Of a DNA stretch of 64,000 bases, positions 1-7,633 are shown piece by piece. The position numbers were made by a program, and so were the translations under genes. The stretch comes from Desulfovibrio legallii. GTDB lineage: Bacteria > Desulfobacterota > Desulfovibrionia > Desulfovibrionales > Desulfovibrionaceae. Numbering within the stretch: position 1 is the first letter of the stretch; each line of letters opens with the position of its first letter. Under the pieces are notes generated by a model. It was not told the origin of the DNA, searched no databases, and was given only the letters and a program-made list of their open reading frames with translations. The stretch is from contig NZ_FNBX01000001.1 of assembly GCF_900102485.1 (NCBI RefSeq), positions 212,954 to 276,953 on the forward strand, read 5' to 3'.

Positions 1-4
1 TCTT

Positions 5-92
5 CTCAGGCAACACGCAGGGCGTACCCTGGCAATGGCCCTTGCGCAGGCCCACGCGCTGAAACTCAGGCAACACGCAGGGCGTACCCTGG
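5..92. repeat. Two exact 28-bp direct repeats at 60-bp spacing
   Basis: Positions 5-32 and 65-92 are identical over 28 bases. They share the core CAGGGCGTACCCTG, a 5-bp palindrome with a 4-base loop, and are separated by 32 bases of unrelated sequence. No third copy follows at about 125. Anything to the left of position 1 cannot be seen. The 28/32 geometry is that of some type I CRISPR arrays, but two copies and no cas genes do not establish one. A local duplication of the end of an upstream gene is equally possible. Confidence 0.75.
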
Positions 93-298
93 GCGGGCGA
101 TTGTGTGTATGGTTGTCTGGGGCGTTCCTGGCAGTCAGCCGGGCCAGGACGTTGTGCGGGGTAAAAAAGGGAGGAGGCCCAAGCGCCATAAAAAGATGAG
201 CCGCCATGCCCACAGGGCAAACAAGCCTGCGGTCAGGGTACGGCCCCCGCCTCTTCTTGCCCCTGGCTCTGCTGTCTGTTTCCCTGAGCCGCGGCGCG
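93..298. other. Non-coding stretch downstream of tlyA
   Basis: This lies between the edge repeat and the tlyA stop codon. I see no convincing gene, no terminator with a T-run and no RNA gene. Short open frames here have no recognisable similarity. Confidence 0.5.
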
Positions 299-1060
299 TC
301 AGCGCCGGGCCAGCAGGGCCATGAATTCCTGATTGCCCTTGGGGCCCTTGACGGCGGCGGGCAGCACGCCCCGGCAGTCCAGGCCCAGCTGGACGTCGGC
401 AAACGTGAGAATTTTGTCCACGGCGCGCTGCCGGGCTGCCGGGTCGCGCACCACGCCCTTGACCGTCTCGCCGGGGCCCAGCTCAAACTGCGGCTTGATG
501 AGCACGGCGGCCAGGCCGCCGGGTTTGAGCCAGGTCAGGCAAGGGGGCAGCACCAGGGTAAGGGAAATGAAAGAGACGTCCGCCACCGCCAGGTCCACAG
601 TTTCAGGGATAAGGGAAGGCGGCGCGTGGCGCAGATTTACGCCCTCCAGGCTGACAACGCGGGGATCGGCGCGCAGCTTCTCGTGCAGCTGGTTCTTGCC
701 CACGTCCACGGCATAAACCCGCGCGGCCCCGTGCTGCAGCAGGCAATCCGTAAAGCCGCCCGTGGAGGCCCCGGCGTCCAGGCAAACCATGCCGGTCACG
801 TCCAGGCGGAAATGCTCCAGGATGGTCAGAAGTTTGTAGGCCCCACGGCTCACATAGCGTTCCGGCTCCAGCAGGGCGAAGGCCGTATCCGCGGGGTAAG
901 GATGACCGGGCTTGGGCACCAGCAGGGGCGGCGCGCCCGGAGGCCCGCCGGCCAGGGCCACGCGGCCAGCCATGATCAGGCGGCGGGCTTGCTCCCGGCT
1001 TTCGGCCAGGCCCTGTTCGTAAGCCAGTTGGTCGGCGCGTTGGCGCAAGGTCTTGGGCAT
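299..1060 (-). CDS. tlyA: TlyA family rRNA 2'-O-methyltransferase / hemolysin A-like
   Basis: 253 aa from the ATG at 1060; upstream in-frame ATGs would add a basic tail that is not typical of the family. An N-terminal S4 RNA-binding domain (about residues 4-65, beginning [10 protein letters not shown]) is followed by an FtsJ/RrmJ-type Rossmann methyltransferase domain. The motif YVSRGAYKL (about 69-77) and the SAM-binding motif [10 protein letters not shown] (about 94-103) are intact, as are ADVSFISL and KPQFE. TlyA proteins methylate ribose positions in 16S and 23S rRNA; the haemolysin name is historical. The gene is transcribed away from rpmE with about 180 bp between the starts. Family assignment is firm; the exact rRNA target is not shown by the sequence. 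Confidence 0.9.
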   Translation of the reverse strand: MPKTLRQRADQLAYEQGLAESREQARRLIMAGRVALAGGPPGAPPLLVPKPGHPYPADTAFALLEPERYVSRGAYKLLTILEHFRLDVTGMVCLDAGASTGGFTDCLLQHGAARVYAVDVGKNQLHEKLRADPRVVSLEGVNLRHAPPSLIPETVDLAVADVSFISLTLVLPPCLTWLKPGGLAAVLIKPQFELGPGETVKGVVRDPAARQRAVDKILTFADVQLGLDCRGVLPAAVKGPKGNQEFMALLARR

Positions 1061-1239
1061 GGCGGCTGTATAGCGCCTTCGGGCGCGGCTGGCAATGTGC
1101 GGCACATTCTCCTTGCCAAGCCGCGCATGAGAGGCTATATATTTTTCCCTTGTGCGAGGCATGGCCTCGCAGGGCCACAACGCGCGGGCGTCCGGCCGGA
1201 CTGCGCGCCGGATTATGCCGCGTTTATAAGGAAAGAATC

Positions 1240-1452
1240 ATGAAAGAAAACATCCATCCCAAAGTGTACAAAGCCACCATCACCTGCGCCTGCGGGCATG
1301 AGGAGCAGGTGCTTTCCACCAAGGGCGAGCAGGTGCATGTGGAAGTCTGCTCCCACTGCCACCCCTTTTTCACCGGCAAGCAGCGCTTCCTGGATACTGC
1401 CGGCCGTATTGACCGCTTCCGTAAGAAGTACGCCAAGTTTGAGCAAAAGTAA
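1240..1452 (+). CDS. rpmE: 50S ribosomal protein L31
   Basis: 70 aa, starting [10 protein letters not shown] behind an AAGGAAAG-like ribosome-binding site. The zinc-binding cysteines of the C+ form are present (CAC near residues 15-17 and CSHC near 36-39), followed by the conserved HPFFTGKQ. It binds the large ribosomal subunit at the central protuberance and bridges to the small subunit. It heads a short operon with the DUF1385 gene, which starts 5 bases after its stop, and prfA. Zinc-type L31 genes are often zinc-regulated, but I see no Zur box. Confidence 0.97.
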   Translation: MKENIHPKVYKATITCACGHEEQVLSTKGEQVHVEVCSHCHPFFTGKQRFLDTAGRIDRFRKKYAKFEQK

Positions 1453-1456
1453 GCGC

Positions 1457-2533
1457 ATGCGGGGGCCTGGGCCGCGCCCCAACGGCGGCGCGCGCTCCCC
1501 GGAGTGCGGCGGGCGTGACGGGCGCGGCGGGATTGACCGGCGCGCCCGATTGCTGCGTCTGGCCGCAGCGGCGCTGCAGCTGGCCGCCGGCTGCCCCGTG
1601 GTGGGCGGCCAGGCGGTCATGGAAGGCGTTATGATGCGCAATGGTGCGGTGTACGGCCTGGCCGTGCGCCGCGCCGACGGCGTTATCTGCGCCCGCCGTT
1701 ACCCCTGGTTCAGCCTGACTGAGGCCACCTGGCTCCGAAAGCCCTTTGTGCGCGGGTTTCCCGTGCTGGTGGAAACCCTGGTCAATGGGGTCAAGGCCCT
1801 CAACCGTTCGGTGGAGGCGGCCGCCCAGGGCGAGGGGGAGGAGCTTTCGGGCTGGCAGCTCACGCTGACGCTTGCGGCCGCTCTGCTCATGGCTGTGGGG
1901 TTGTTTGTACTGGCCCCGCACCTGCTTTCCGTGGGCATGCTCTGGCTGGGGCTGGGCGGCGATGTGGAAGGGCTCTCCTTCCATGTCTGGGACGGCTTTT
2001 TCAAGTGTTGCATTTTTGTGGCCTATATCCGGGCCATTGCCTGCGTGCCGGACATCCGGCGGGTGTTCCAGTACCACGGGGCCGAGCACAAGACTATCCA
2101 CGCCTTTGAGGCCGGAGGGGACGTGGACGCCGCCGCAGCCGCCGGCATGAGCCGCCTGCACCCGCGCTGCGGCACCACGTTTCTGCTGTTTGTGATCTGC
2201 CTTTCCATCGTGCTGCACGCGGTGCTGGTGCCCTTGCTGCTGCACGTCTACACGCCGCAGAACGAGGCGGCTAAGCACGCTGTGACCATCGCCTTCAAGC
2301 TGCTGCTTATGGCGCCCATCAGCGCCTTGGCCTACGAGCTTATCCGCTACGCGGCCCGGCTGCGCCAGGGCTTTTGGGCCACGCTGCTGCGCGCGCCCGG
2401 CCTGGCCTTGCAGCGCCTGACCACCGACGAGCCGGATGCGGGGCAGCTGGAAGTGGCCGTGGTGGCCCTGCGCGAGGCCCTGGACCCGGAGGAGGGGCTG
2501 CGCGTGCGCGCTGTGCCCTACGCCACGGAATGA
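1457..2533 (+). CDS. DUF1385 domain membrane protein
   Basis: 358 aa from the ATG at 1457. The hallmark [16 protein letters not shown] lies around residues 47-62, so starts further downstream would cut the domain. Several hydrophobic segments follow (roughly 130-160, 180-200, 235-265, 280-300). The family motif [15 protein letters not shown] and the [11 protein letters not shown] segment are both clear. The function of DUF1385 proteins is not established; they are usually found beside rpmE and prfA, as here. The N-terminal ~45 residues are Arg/Gly-rich and poorly conserved in character, so the true start could be slightly later. Confidence 0.88.
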   Translation: MRGPGPRPNGGARSPECGGRDGRGGIDRRARLLRLAAAALQLAAGCPVVGGQAVMEGVMMRNGAVYGLAVRRADGVICARRYPWFSLTEATWLRKPFVRGFPVLVETLVNGVKALNRSVEAAAQGEGEELSGWQLTLTLAAALLMAVGLFVLAPHLLSVGMLWLGLGGDVEGLSFHVWDGFFKCCIFVAYIRAIACVPDIRRVFQYHGAEHKTIHAFEAGGDVDAAAAAGMSRLHPRCGTTFLLFVICLSIVLHAVLVPLLLHVYTPQNEAAKHAVTIAFKLLLMAPISALAYELIRYAARLRQGFWATLLRAPGLALQRLTTDEPDAGQLEVAVVALREALDPEEGLRVRAVPYATE

Positions 2534-2549
2534 CTATATCGGAGTTCCC

Positions 2550-3620
2550 ATGTTTGCCAAGCTGGAAGGTCTGGAAAAAAAATATCTGGAGTTGGAGCAC
2601 AGCCTGGCTCAGCCCGAGGTGTTCAACGATCAGGCGCACTACCGCAAGCTGGCCAAGGCCCATGCGGACCTGCGGCCCGTGGTGGAGCTTTTCCGCCAGT
2701 ACCGCTCCCTTTCTCAGGAGCTGGAAGAGAATAAGCAGCTGCTCCACGACGACGATGCGGACATCCACCAGTTGGCCCTGGAAGAGGTCCACCGGCTGGA
2801 AGCCGCCCTGCCGGAGATTGAGCATAAGCTCAAGGTGCAGCTGCTGCCCACCGACCCCCTGGACGAAAAGAACACCATTCTGGAAATCCGCGCCGGCACC
2901 GGCGGGGAAGAGGCCGCCCTGTTTGCGGCGGATCTCCTTCGCATGTATTCCCGCTACGCCGAGCTCAAGGGCTGGAAGGTGGAAATCATGAGCGAATCCC
3001 CTTCCGAATCGGGCGGCTATAAGGAAATTATCTGCCTTATCACCGGTAGTAAGGTGTACAGCCGGCTCAAGTTTGAGGCCGGGGCCCACCGGGTGCAGCG
3101 GGTGCCCGCCACCGAGGCCCAGGGCCGCATCCACACCTCGGCGGCCACGGTGGCCGTCATGCCCGAAGCTGAAGAGGTGGATGTGGAAATCAAACCCGAC
3201 GACCTGCGCATTGATATCTACCGCGCATCGGGCGCGGGCGGCCAGCACGTCAACAAGACGGAATCGGCCGTGCGCATCACCCACATCCCCACGGGCACCG
3301 TGGTCACCTGCCAGGACGAACGCTCCCAGCACAAGAATAAGGCCCGCGCCATGAAGGTGCTGGCCTCGCGCATCCTGGCCGCGGAGCGCGCCCGCCAGAG
3401 CTCGGAGCTTTCCGCCGACCGCAAGGCGCAGGTGGGCAGCGGCGACCGCTCGGAGCGCATCCGCACCTACAATTTCCCCCAGGGCCGCTGCACGGACCAC
3501 CGCATCAACCTGACCCTCTATTCCCTGGACCGGATCATGGAAGGCGAGCTGGATCCCCTGGTGGAGGCCCTGGTCACCGCCGCCCAGGCCGACGCGCTCA
3601 AGGCCCAGGCCTCGGAATAG
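2550..3620 (+). CDS. prfA: Peptide chain release factor 1
   Basis: 356 aa. It recognises UAA and UAG stop codons and triggers peptidyl-tRNA hydrolysis. The codon-recognition tripeptide is PAT (about residues 186-188; RF2 has SPF) and the catalytic motif is GAGGQHVNK (GGQ near 230). The start [11 protein letters not shown] follows GGAG about 6 bases upstream and lies 16 bases after the DUF1385 stop. Its partner methyltransferase prmC often follows prfA directly but in this window lies at 31298-32155. A strong terminator follows at 3647. Confidence 0.98.
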   Translation: MFAKLEGLEKKYLELEHSLAQPEVFNDQAHYRKLAKAHADLRPVVELFRQYRSLSQELEENKQLLHDDDADIHQLALEEVHRLEAALPEIEHKLKVQLLPTDPLDEKNTILEIRAGTGGEEAALFAADLLRMYSRYAELKGWKVEIMSESPSESGGYKEIICLITGSKVYSRLKFEAGAHRVQRVPATEAQGRIHTSAATVAVMPEAEEVDVEIKPDDLRIDIYRASGAGGQHVNKTESAVRITHIPTGTVVTCQDERSQHKNKARAMKVLASRILAAERARQSSELSADRKAQVGSGDRSERIRTYNFPQGRCTDHRINLTLYSLDRIMEGELDPLVEALVTAAQADALKAQASE

Positions 3621-3646
3621 GCTTGGGGCTGCGGCAACGTTTTGGG

Positions 3647-3690
3647 GGCCGCCGCGTCTTCCATTGAGGAGGGCGCGGCGGCCTTTTTTG
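3647..3690 (+). terminator. Rho-independent terminator of rpmE-DUF1385-prfA
   Basis: A perfect 10-bp stem, GGCCGCCGCG (3647-3656) with CGCGGCGGCC (3674-3683), is followed by six T residues, 26 bases after the prfA stop. Confidence 0.9.
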
Positions 3691-3863
3691 TTGCCGGGTG
3701 CCTTGTCACGGCAGGTTTCCGCGTCGGGGCGGGCCATGCTGCGGGGCGTGTGGCCGCGGCATCTTTGGCGGCCGCTACGAAGTGTGCAAAAAATTCTGGA
3801 CGCTACCGCGTGCGACGCAGGTTTGCTCCGCCTTGCCAGATGCGGCGCAGGGGCGTAGGGTAG

Positions 3864-4015
3864 GGCCGTTTCTCAGGGCGGGGTGCAAGTCCCCACCGGC
3901 GGTGATGCGGCGGGCCTCGGCCTGGCCGTCAGCCCGCGAGCGCCCGTGACCGGGGTCAGCAGATTCGGTGCGAATCCGAAGCCGACGGTAACAGTCCGGA
4001 TGGAAGAGAACGGCC
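3864..4015 (+). ncRNA. FMN riboswitch (RFN element)
   Basis: The closing P1 helix is GGCCGTT (3864-3870) with AACGGCC (4009-4015). The hallmark blocks follow in order: TCAGGGCGGGGTGCAAGTCC, CCCACCGGCGGT, AGCCCGCGAGCG, GGTCAGCAGATTCGGTGCGA, GCCGACGGTAACAGTCCGGA and TGGAAGAGAA. This is a textbook RFN aptamer. It lies 113 bases before the ribB start, leaving room for an expression platform; GC-rich inverted segments lie at about 4018-4075. FMN binding would be expected to reduce ribB expression. Confidence 0.97.
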
Positions 4016-4128
4016 TTTCGCCGCCGCGCACGGCGTGCAGGGGATTTTCCCTCTGCGGCTTTGCGGCGGCCCCGTCCACGCCCTGATGCACCCTCTCCCG
4101 GCGGTTTGCCGGCATACGGAGAACGGTT

Positions 4129-4797
4129 ATGCATCAGTCCCCTTTGACTCTGGATTCTTTCGGCAATGCTGAGGAGCGGCTCGCCCGCGCCCTGGCCTCC
4201 CTGCGCGCCGGCGGCGGCGTGCTGGTGGTGGATGACGCGGACCGGGAAAATGAGGGCGACCTCATTTTTTCGGCCCGGCAGATCAGCGTGCCGCAGATGG
4301 CCATGCTCATCCGCCATTGCAGCGGCATCGTCTGCCTGCCCCTCACGGCGGAGCACGCCCGGCGGCTGGATTTGCCGCTCATGACCGCCCACAACACCAA
4401 CACGCAGCAGACGGCCTTCACCGTCAGCATTGAGGCGGCGCAGGGGGTGACCACGGGCGTTTCCGCTGCGGACAGGGCCGCCACCGTGCGGGCTGCGTCC
4501 GCGCCCGGGGCCCGGCCGGAAGACCTGCGGCGGCCAGGGCATGTCTTTCCCCTGCTGGCGCGCCCCGGCGGCGTGCTGGAGCGCCGCGGCCACACCGAGG
4601 CCACCGTGGACCTCATGCGCCTGGCCGGGCTGGAGCCCTGCGGCGTGCTCTGCGAGCTGACCAACGACGACGGCAGCATGGCCCGGCTGCCCCAGGTGGC
4701 GGCCTTTGCCCAGGCCCACGGCATGCCCTTGTGCAGCGTGGAGGACATCGTGGCCTGGCGTTCCGCCGGGCGCGACCATCAGGCCGTGGCCGTATAG
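4129..4797 (+). CDS. ribB: 3,4-dihydroxy-2-butanone 4-phosphate synthase
   Basis: 222 aa. It converts ribulose 5-phosphate to 3,4-dihydroxy-2-butanone 4-phosphate in riboflavin synthesis. The metal- and substrate-binding [12 protein letters not shown] is near residues 35-46, [10 protein letters not shown] near 64-73, and the late motif [11 protein letters not shown] near 149-159. The length is that of the stand-alone enzyme, with no RibA (GTP cyclohydrolase II) domain attached. The start [10 protein letters not shown] has ACGGAG 8-13 bases upstream. The gene is a single-gene unit between the FMN riboswitch and a hairpin terminator. Confidence 0.96.
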   Translation: MHQSPLTLDSFGNAEERLARALASLRAGGGVLVVDDADRENEGDLIFSARQISVPQMAMLIRHCSGIVCLPLTAEHARRLDLPLMTAHNTNTQQTAFTVSIEAAQGVTTGVSAADRAATVRAASAPGARPEDLRRPGHVFPLLARPGGVLERRGHTEATVDLMRLAGLEPCGVLCELTNDDGSMARLPQVAAFAQAHGMPLCSVEDIVAWRSAGRDHQAVAV

Positions 4798-4804
4798 CTT
4801 CACA

Positions 4805-4853
4805 CCCCTGGCGGCGGCCGGAAGCGTCGTCCGGCCGCCGCCAGGGGGCCTTT
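4805..4853 (+). terminator. Long hairpin terminator after ribB
   Basis: An 18-bp perfect stem (4805-4822 with 4830-4847) and a 7-base loop begin 8 bases after the ribB stop. The T-run is short (CCTTTG), so termination may be partial, or the element may also act as an RNA 3'-end stabiliser. Confidence 0.7.
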
Positions 4854-5124
4854 GCCGTGCCGATTCCACTGCAATCCTTTCGCCTGTGCGCAGGGCGCGA
4901 GGCCTGACGCCGCCGCACGGCGCGGCTTCCGTCTCCGTGGAACGCCTTCCCCCATCCTGACGTTTTCCCCTCCTTGGGCTCGCCCCGCTGCGGCCGCCCG
5001 GCCGCGCTCTGCGGGGCACGGGCCCGCCGCATGATCCCGATTTTCGCTTTTTTATGTGGGAAGAGGATAAATACAAAAATTTGAACAATTTTATATAATA
5101 TATTCACATAGATATATATTGATT
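4854..5124. other. Intergenic, GC-rich turning to AT-rich
   Basis: I see no gene. The left part is GC-rich without clear structure. From about 5045 the composition drops sharply to A/T, typical of a promoter region for the gene at 5209. Confidence 0.5.
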
Positions 5125-5141
5125 TTGAAAAGTATTTTCAA
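5125..5141. promoter_or_regulatory. Fur-box-like palindrome
   Basis: TTGAAAAGTATTTTCAA is a perfect 7+7 inverted repeat about a 3-base centre. It differs at one position from the Desulfovibrio Fur consensus WTGAAAATNATTTTCAW as I recall it from comparative studies. It lies just upstream of the candidate -35 element of the gene at 5209, a position suited to repression by iron-loaded Fur. Confidence 0.7.
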
Positions 5142-5146
5142 TTTTA

Positions 5147-5175
5147 TTGACACGCATCCTGCCCTGTGCCAAGAT
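5147..5175 (+). promoter_or_regulatory. Candidate sigma-70 promoter
   Basis: A consensus -35 TTGACA (5147-5152), a 17-base spacer and a weak -10 CAAGAT (5170-5175) lie 34 bases before the ATG at 5209. The strong -35 beside the Fur box fits an iron-controlled promoter. Confidence 0.5.
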
Positions 5176-5208
5176 GCCTTCATTCACAAACCCCAGTGGA
5201 GGCACGGT

Positions 5209-5604
5209 ATGGAAGAGCACGGCACGCCGGATTCCCCGGTTACGCACCGCTTTAGCCACGACAATCTGCACATCAGCCTTCAGGATCCCTTTGGGCCGTC
5301 CCAGGCGGATGCCGTTATCGCCTTGCTGTACGGCAATCAGCATGCTTGCAAACGCATTTTTATTGACGTGCGCCGGGTTTCCCGGCCGCACCCTACCGCT
5401 GTGGACGCCCTGAAAAATTCGTTGCTCCTGGGCGGATTGAGTACGGAGCAGATCATCTTTAAGGGCAAGACGGGGTTTGACCTGGCCGTCAACGGCAACC
5501 GGGTGCTCATTGAGGAGAAGCGCAGCCATGTGTGCAAAGGCAATTGCGCCAACTGCAAGTGCGGCGGCCATAAGCATGCCCACGCGCAGGCCAGGGAGCA
5601 TTGA
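5209..5604 (+). CDS. Small protein with Cys/His-rich C-terminal tail, STAS-like body
   Basis: 131 aa from the ATG at 5209, with GTGGAGG 6-12 bases upstream. The frame is open further upstream, but that would run into the promoter and Fur box. Residues about 15-105 alternate strands and helices (KRIFIDVRRVS, then VDALKNSLLLGGL, then QIIFKGKTGFDLAVNG), which resembles a STAS/anti-anti-sigma fold; this is inference. The last ~25 residues carry C-x3-C-x2-C-x-C-GG-HKHAH, a likely metal-binding tail. No transmembrane segment or signal peptide. With the Fur box upstream, the sensible reading is an iron-responsive protein that binds a transition metal or an Fe-S cluster. I do not recognise a named family. 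Confidence 0.75.
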   Translation: MEEHGTPDSPVTHRFSHDNLHISLQDPFGPSQADAVIALLYGNQHACKRIFIDVRRVSRPHPTAVDALKNSLLLGGLSTEQIIFKGKTGFDLAVNGNRVLIEEKRSHVCKGNCANCKCGGHKHAHAQAREH

Positions 5605-5629
5605 GCGCGGCGCAGCGCCTTTACGTTTG

Positions 5630-5656
5630 GTAACAAAAAAATATAAAAGTTGTTAC
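5630..5656. promoter_or_regulatory. Inverted repeat in the porin promoter region
   Basis: GTAACAA (5630-5636) and TTGTTAC (5650-5656) form a perfect 7-bp inverted repeat around an A/T-only-like 13-base centre that could hold a -10 (TATAAA at 5642-5647). It lies 71 bases before the porin start. It could be an operator or a weak hairpin ending the upstream transcript. Confidence 0.45.
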
Positions 5657-5726
5657 GCAACCCCCGCGGCTGTTGGGGCGGTTTATCCGTAGCGGCCGCG
5701 AAAACCCATACCGGAGGAGCATTCAT

Positions 5727-7343
5727 ATGCACAGGAAAGAAAGGAACGTACTGCAACGCTTTAAAAAAGCCTGCATGGTGACCATGCTGGCCGCGGGCCT
5801 GCTGGTGGGCGCGGCCGGAGGGGCCAAGGCCATCGACTTCAAGGCTCAGGGCGAATGGCTGGTGGGCTTTGGCGTCGCCAACACCAGCCTGACCAAGAAT
5901 ACCACGGCTTCCGGCGCCTCCAAAACCAAGAGCAACACCAACGACGATTTCGGCGCTTCGCAGCGGGTGCGCCTGCAGTTGGACGCCGTGGCCTCCGAGG
6001 CGCTCTCTGGCACGGTCTTCTTTGAAATCGGCGATCAGACCTGGGGCAAAGCCGCAGAGGGCGGCGCGCTGGGCGCGGATGGCAAGATGGTGAAGGTGAA
6101 GAACGCCTACATCGACTGGCTGATCCCCAATACCGACGCCCGGGTGCGCATGGGCCTGCAGGCCACGGCCGTGCCCAACGCCGCCGGCGGCTCGGCCATT
6201 ATGGACTGCGATTCCGCCGCCCTGGTGGTCAACTACAAGTTCAACGACAACGTGGGCCTCACGGCCATGTGGTCCCGCCCGGTCAACGACAACTTCAACG
6301 GCGATTTTGTCAGGAAGGGCGAAAACAATACGGAACGGAACAATTACCTGGATAACCTTGATCTCTTCATGCTCTCCGTGCCCCTGAGCTTTGACGGCGT
6401 GGAGGTGACCCCTTGGGCCATGTACGGCATGCGCGGCAAGAACGCCCTGCGCGGCCTGGCCGCTATGGATAAAGAAGAACCCTGGGAAACCAGCGACGGC
6501 AGCCTGGGCCTGACTCTGCCCGGCCTGACCCCCGGCTTCAACTATGCTAACAGCAATCCGCTGAATTCCTCCACCACCGGCAAGCAGTACGGCTCGCTGT
6601 TCTGGGCCGGTCTGCCCGTGGCCATCACCGCCTTTGATCCGCTGAACATCGAATTTGACGTCAACTACGGCTATGCCGAAGCCATGGGCCGCTACGACGT
6701 GCTGAAGCGCGGCACGGATATTGTGCGCGGCAGCACCGAGCGTCAGGGCTGGCTGGCCAAGGCCCTGGTGGAATACAAGATGGATTGGGCCACCCCCGGC
6801 ATCTTCGGCTGGTACGCCAGCGGCGACGACGGCAATGTGAAGAACGGCTCCGAGCGCATGCCTTCCATCGCGGGCGCGGGCAACTTCACCTCCTTCGTGG
6901 GCGACGGCAACCTGGCTTGGGGCGCGGGCCCCGGCAATACCTGCGACTGGAGCATGAGCTACGCTGGCACCTGGGGCATCGGCGGGCAGCTGGCCGACAT
7001 GAGCTTTGTGGAAAACCTCAAGCACACCTTCCGCGTGGCCTACTGGGGCGGCACCAACGCCCCCTCCATGGTCAAATATATGGAAAGCGCCTACGCCTGG
7101 CAGGAAGGTTTCGGCGGCGACGGCCCCTACCTGACCACCAACGACGGTCTGCTGGAATTCAACCTGGTCAACCAGTGGCAGATCTACGAAAACCTGGAAG
7201 CCAACCTGGAACTGGGGTATGTGGTCAACATGATCGACAGGGACACCTGGAAAAAGGACGGCTACAACGGCGGCCAGGGCAACGGCTCCTTCTCTAAGGA
7301 AGACGCCTGGAAGGCCCAGTTGGTCTTTGCCTACACCTTCTGA
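5727..7343 (+). CDS. Outer membrane homotrimeric-type porin
   Basis: 538 aa from ATG 5727, with a strong GGAGGAG ribosome-binding site. The signal peptide (basic MHRKERNVLQRFKK, hydrophobic MLAAGLLVGAAGG, cleavage after AKA near residue 34) leads into a strand-rich mature protein with many Gly/Tyr/Trp and a C-terminal aromatic (FAYTF), the signature for BAM assembly. Length and general make-up match the abundant Desulfovibrio porin family. It should form general diffusion channels for small solutes. It is monocistronic, with an inverted repeat upstream and a strong terminator downstream. Codon use looks highly biased (GGC, AAC, CTG), consistent with high expression. Confidence 0.9.
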   Translation: MHRKERNVLQRFKKACMVTMLAAGLLVGAAGGAKAIDFKAQGEWLVGFGVANTSLTKNTTASGASKTKSNTNDDFGASQRVRLQLDAVASEALSGTVFFEIGDQTWGKAAEGGALGADGKMVKVKNAYIDWLIPNTDARVRMGLQATAVPNAAGGSAIMDCDSAALVVNYKFNDNVGLTAMWSRPVNDNFNGDFVRKGENNTERNNYLDNLDLFMLSVPLSFDGVEVTPWAMYGMRGKNALRGLAAMDKEEPWETSDGSLGLTLPGLTPGFNYANSNPLNSSTTGKQYGSLFWAGLPVAITAFDPLNIEFDVNYGYAEAMGRYDVLKRGTDIVRGSTERQGWLAKALVEYKMDWATPGIFGWYASGDDGNVKNGSERMPSIAGAGNFTSFVGDGNLAWGAGPGNTCDWSMSYAGTWGIGGQLADMSFVENLKHTFRVAYWGGTNAPSMVKYMESAYAWQEGFGGDGPYLTTNDGLLEFNLVNQWQIYENLEANLELGYVVNMIDRDTWKKDGYNGGQGNGSFSKEDAWKAQLVFAYTF

Positions 7344-7390
7344 TCCCGCATAAAGCCCACACCGCGCGCGTTCCCTTCCCGCGCGCTTAC

Positions 7391-7422
7391 AACCGCCGCT
7401 TCTTCGGAAGCGGCGGTTTTTT
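7391..7422 (+). terminator. Strong terminator of the porin gene
   Basis: A perfect 12-bp stem AACCGCCGCTTC / GAAGCGGCGGTT closed by a stable TTCG tetraloop, with a T-run to 7422. Confidence 0.95.
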
Positions 7423-7568
7423 GCACCACCCTGCCAGGGCATGTGGAAGAGGTCACCCACCTCTGCGCCAGCACCTCCACCAACTTGGAGGAATCGGTCC
7501 GGGCCGTGCAGCAGCTGGCGGAAATGGCCGGCAACCTCCACAATATCGTGCAGCAGCTCAAGCCGTAG
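7422..7568 (+). pseudogene. Remnant resembling the C-terminal end of a methyl-accepting chemotaxis protein
   Basis: In the frame ending at the TAG at 7566-7568, the sequence reads HVEEVTHLCAS, STNLEESVRAVQQLAEMA and GNLHNIVQQLKP. This looks like the last ~45 residues of a chemoreceptor signalling domain, including the characteristic L-x2-MA-x2-L-x3-V-x2-L ending. There is no start codon with a ribosome-binding site and no upstream domain, and the fragment abuts the porin terminator. It is followed by its own terminator. I read it as the decayed end of a lost receptor gene; chance similarity of a short stretch cannot be excluded. Confidence 0.55.
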
Positions 7569-7588
7569 CCCGTCTCCGGCGGAGCACA

Positions 7589-7616
7589 AAAAAGGGGGCC
7601 TTTCGGCCCCCTTTGT
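7589..7616. terminator. Bidirectional terminator
   Basis: Stem AAAGGGGGCC (7591-7600) / GGCCCCCTTT (7605-7614), flanked by A residues on one side and T residues on the other. It can serve the chemoreceptor remnant on the plus strand and the alcohol dehydrogenase on the minus strand. Confidence 0.85.
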
Positions 7617-7633
7617 CATGCCGCGCGGGCCCC

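Noticed and set aside
206..1243. Long plus-strand open frame opposite tlyA
   Set aside because: A GC-rich antisense shadow of tlyA: no family similarity, and low-complexity His/Gly/Arg composition.
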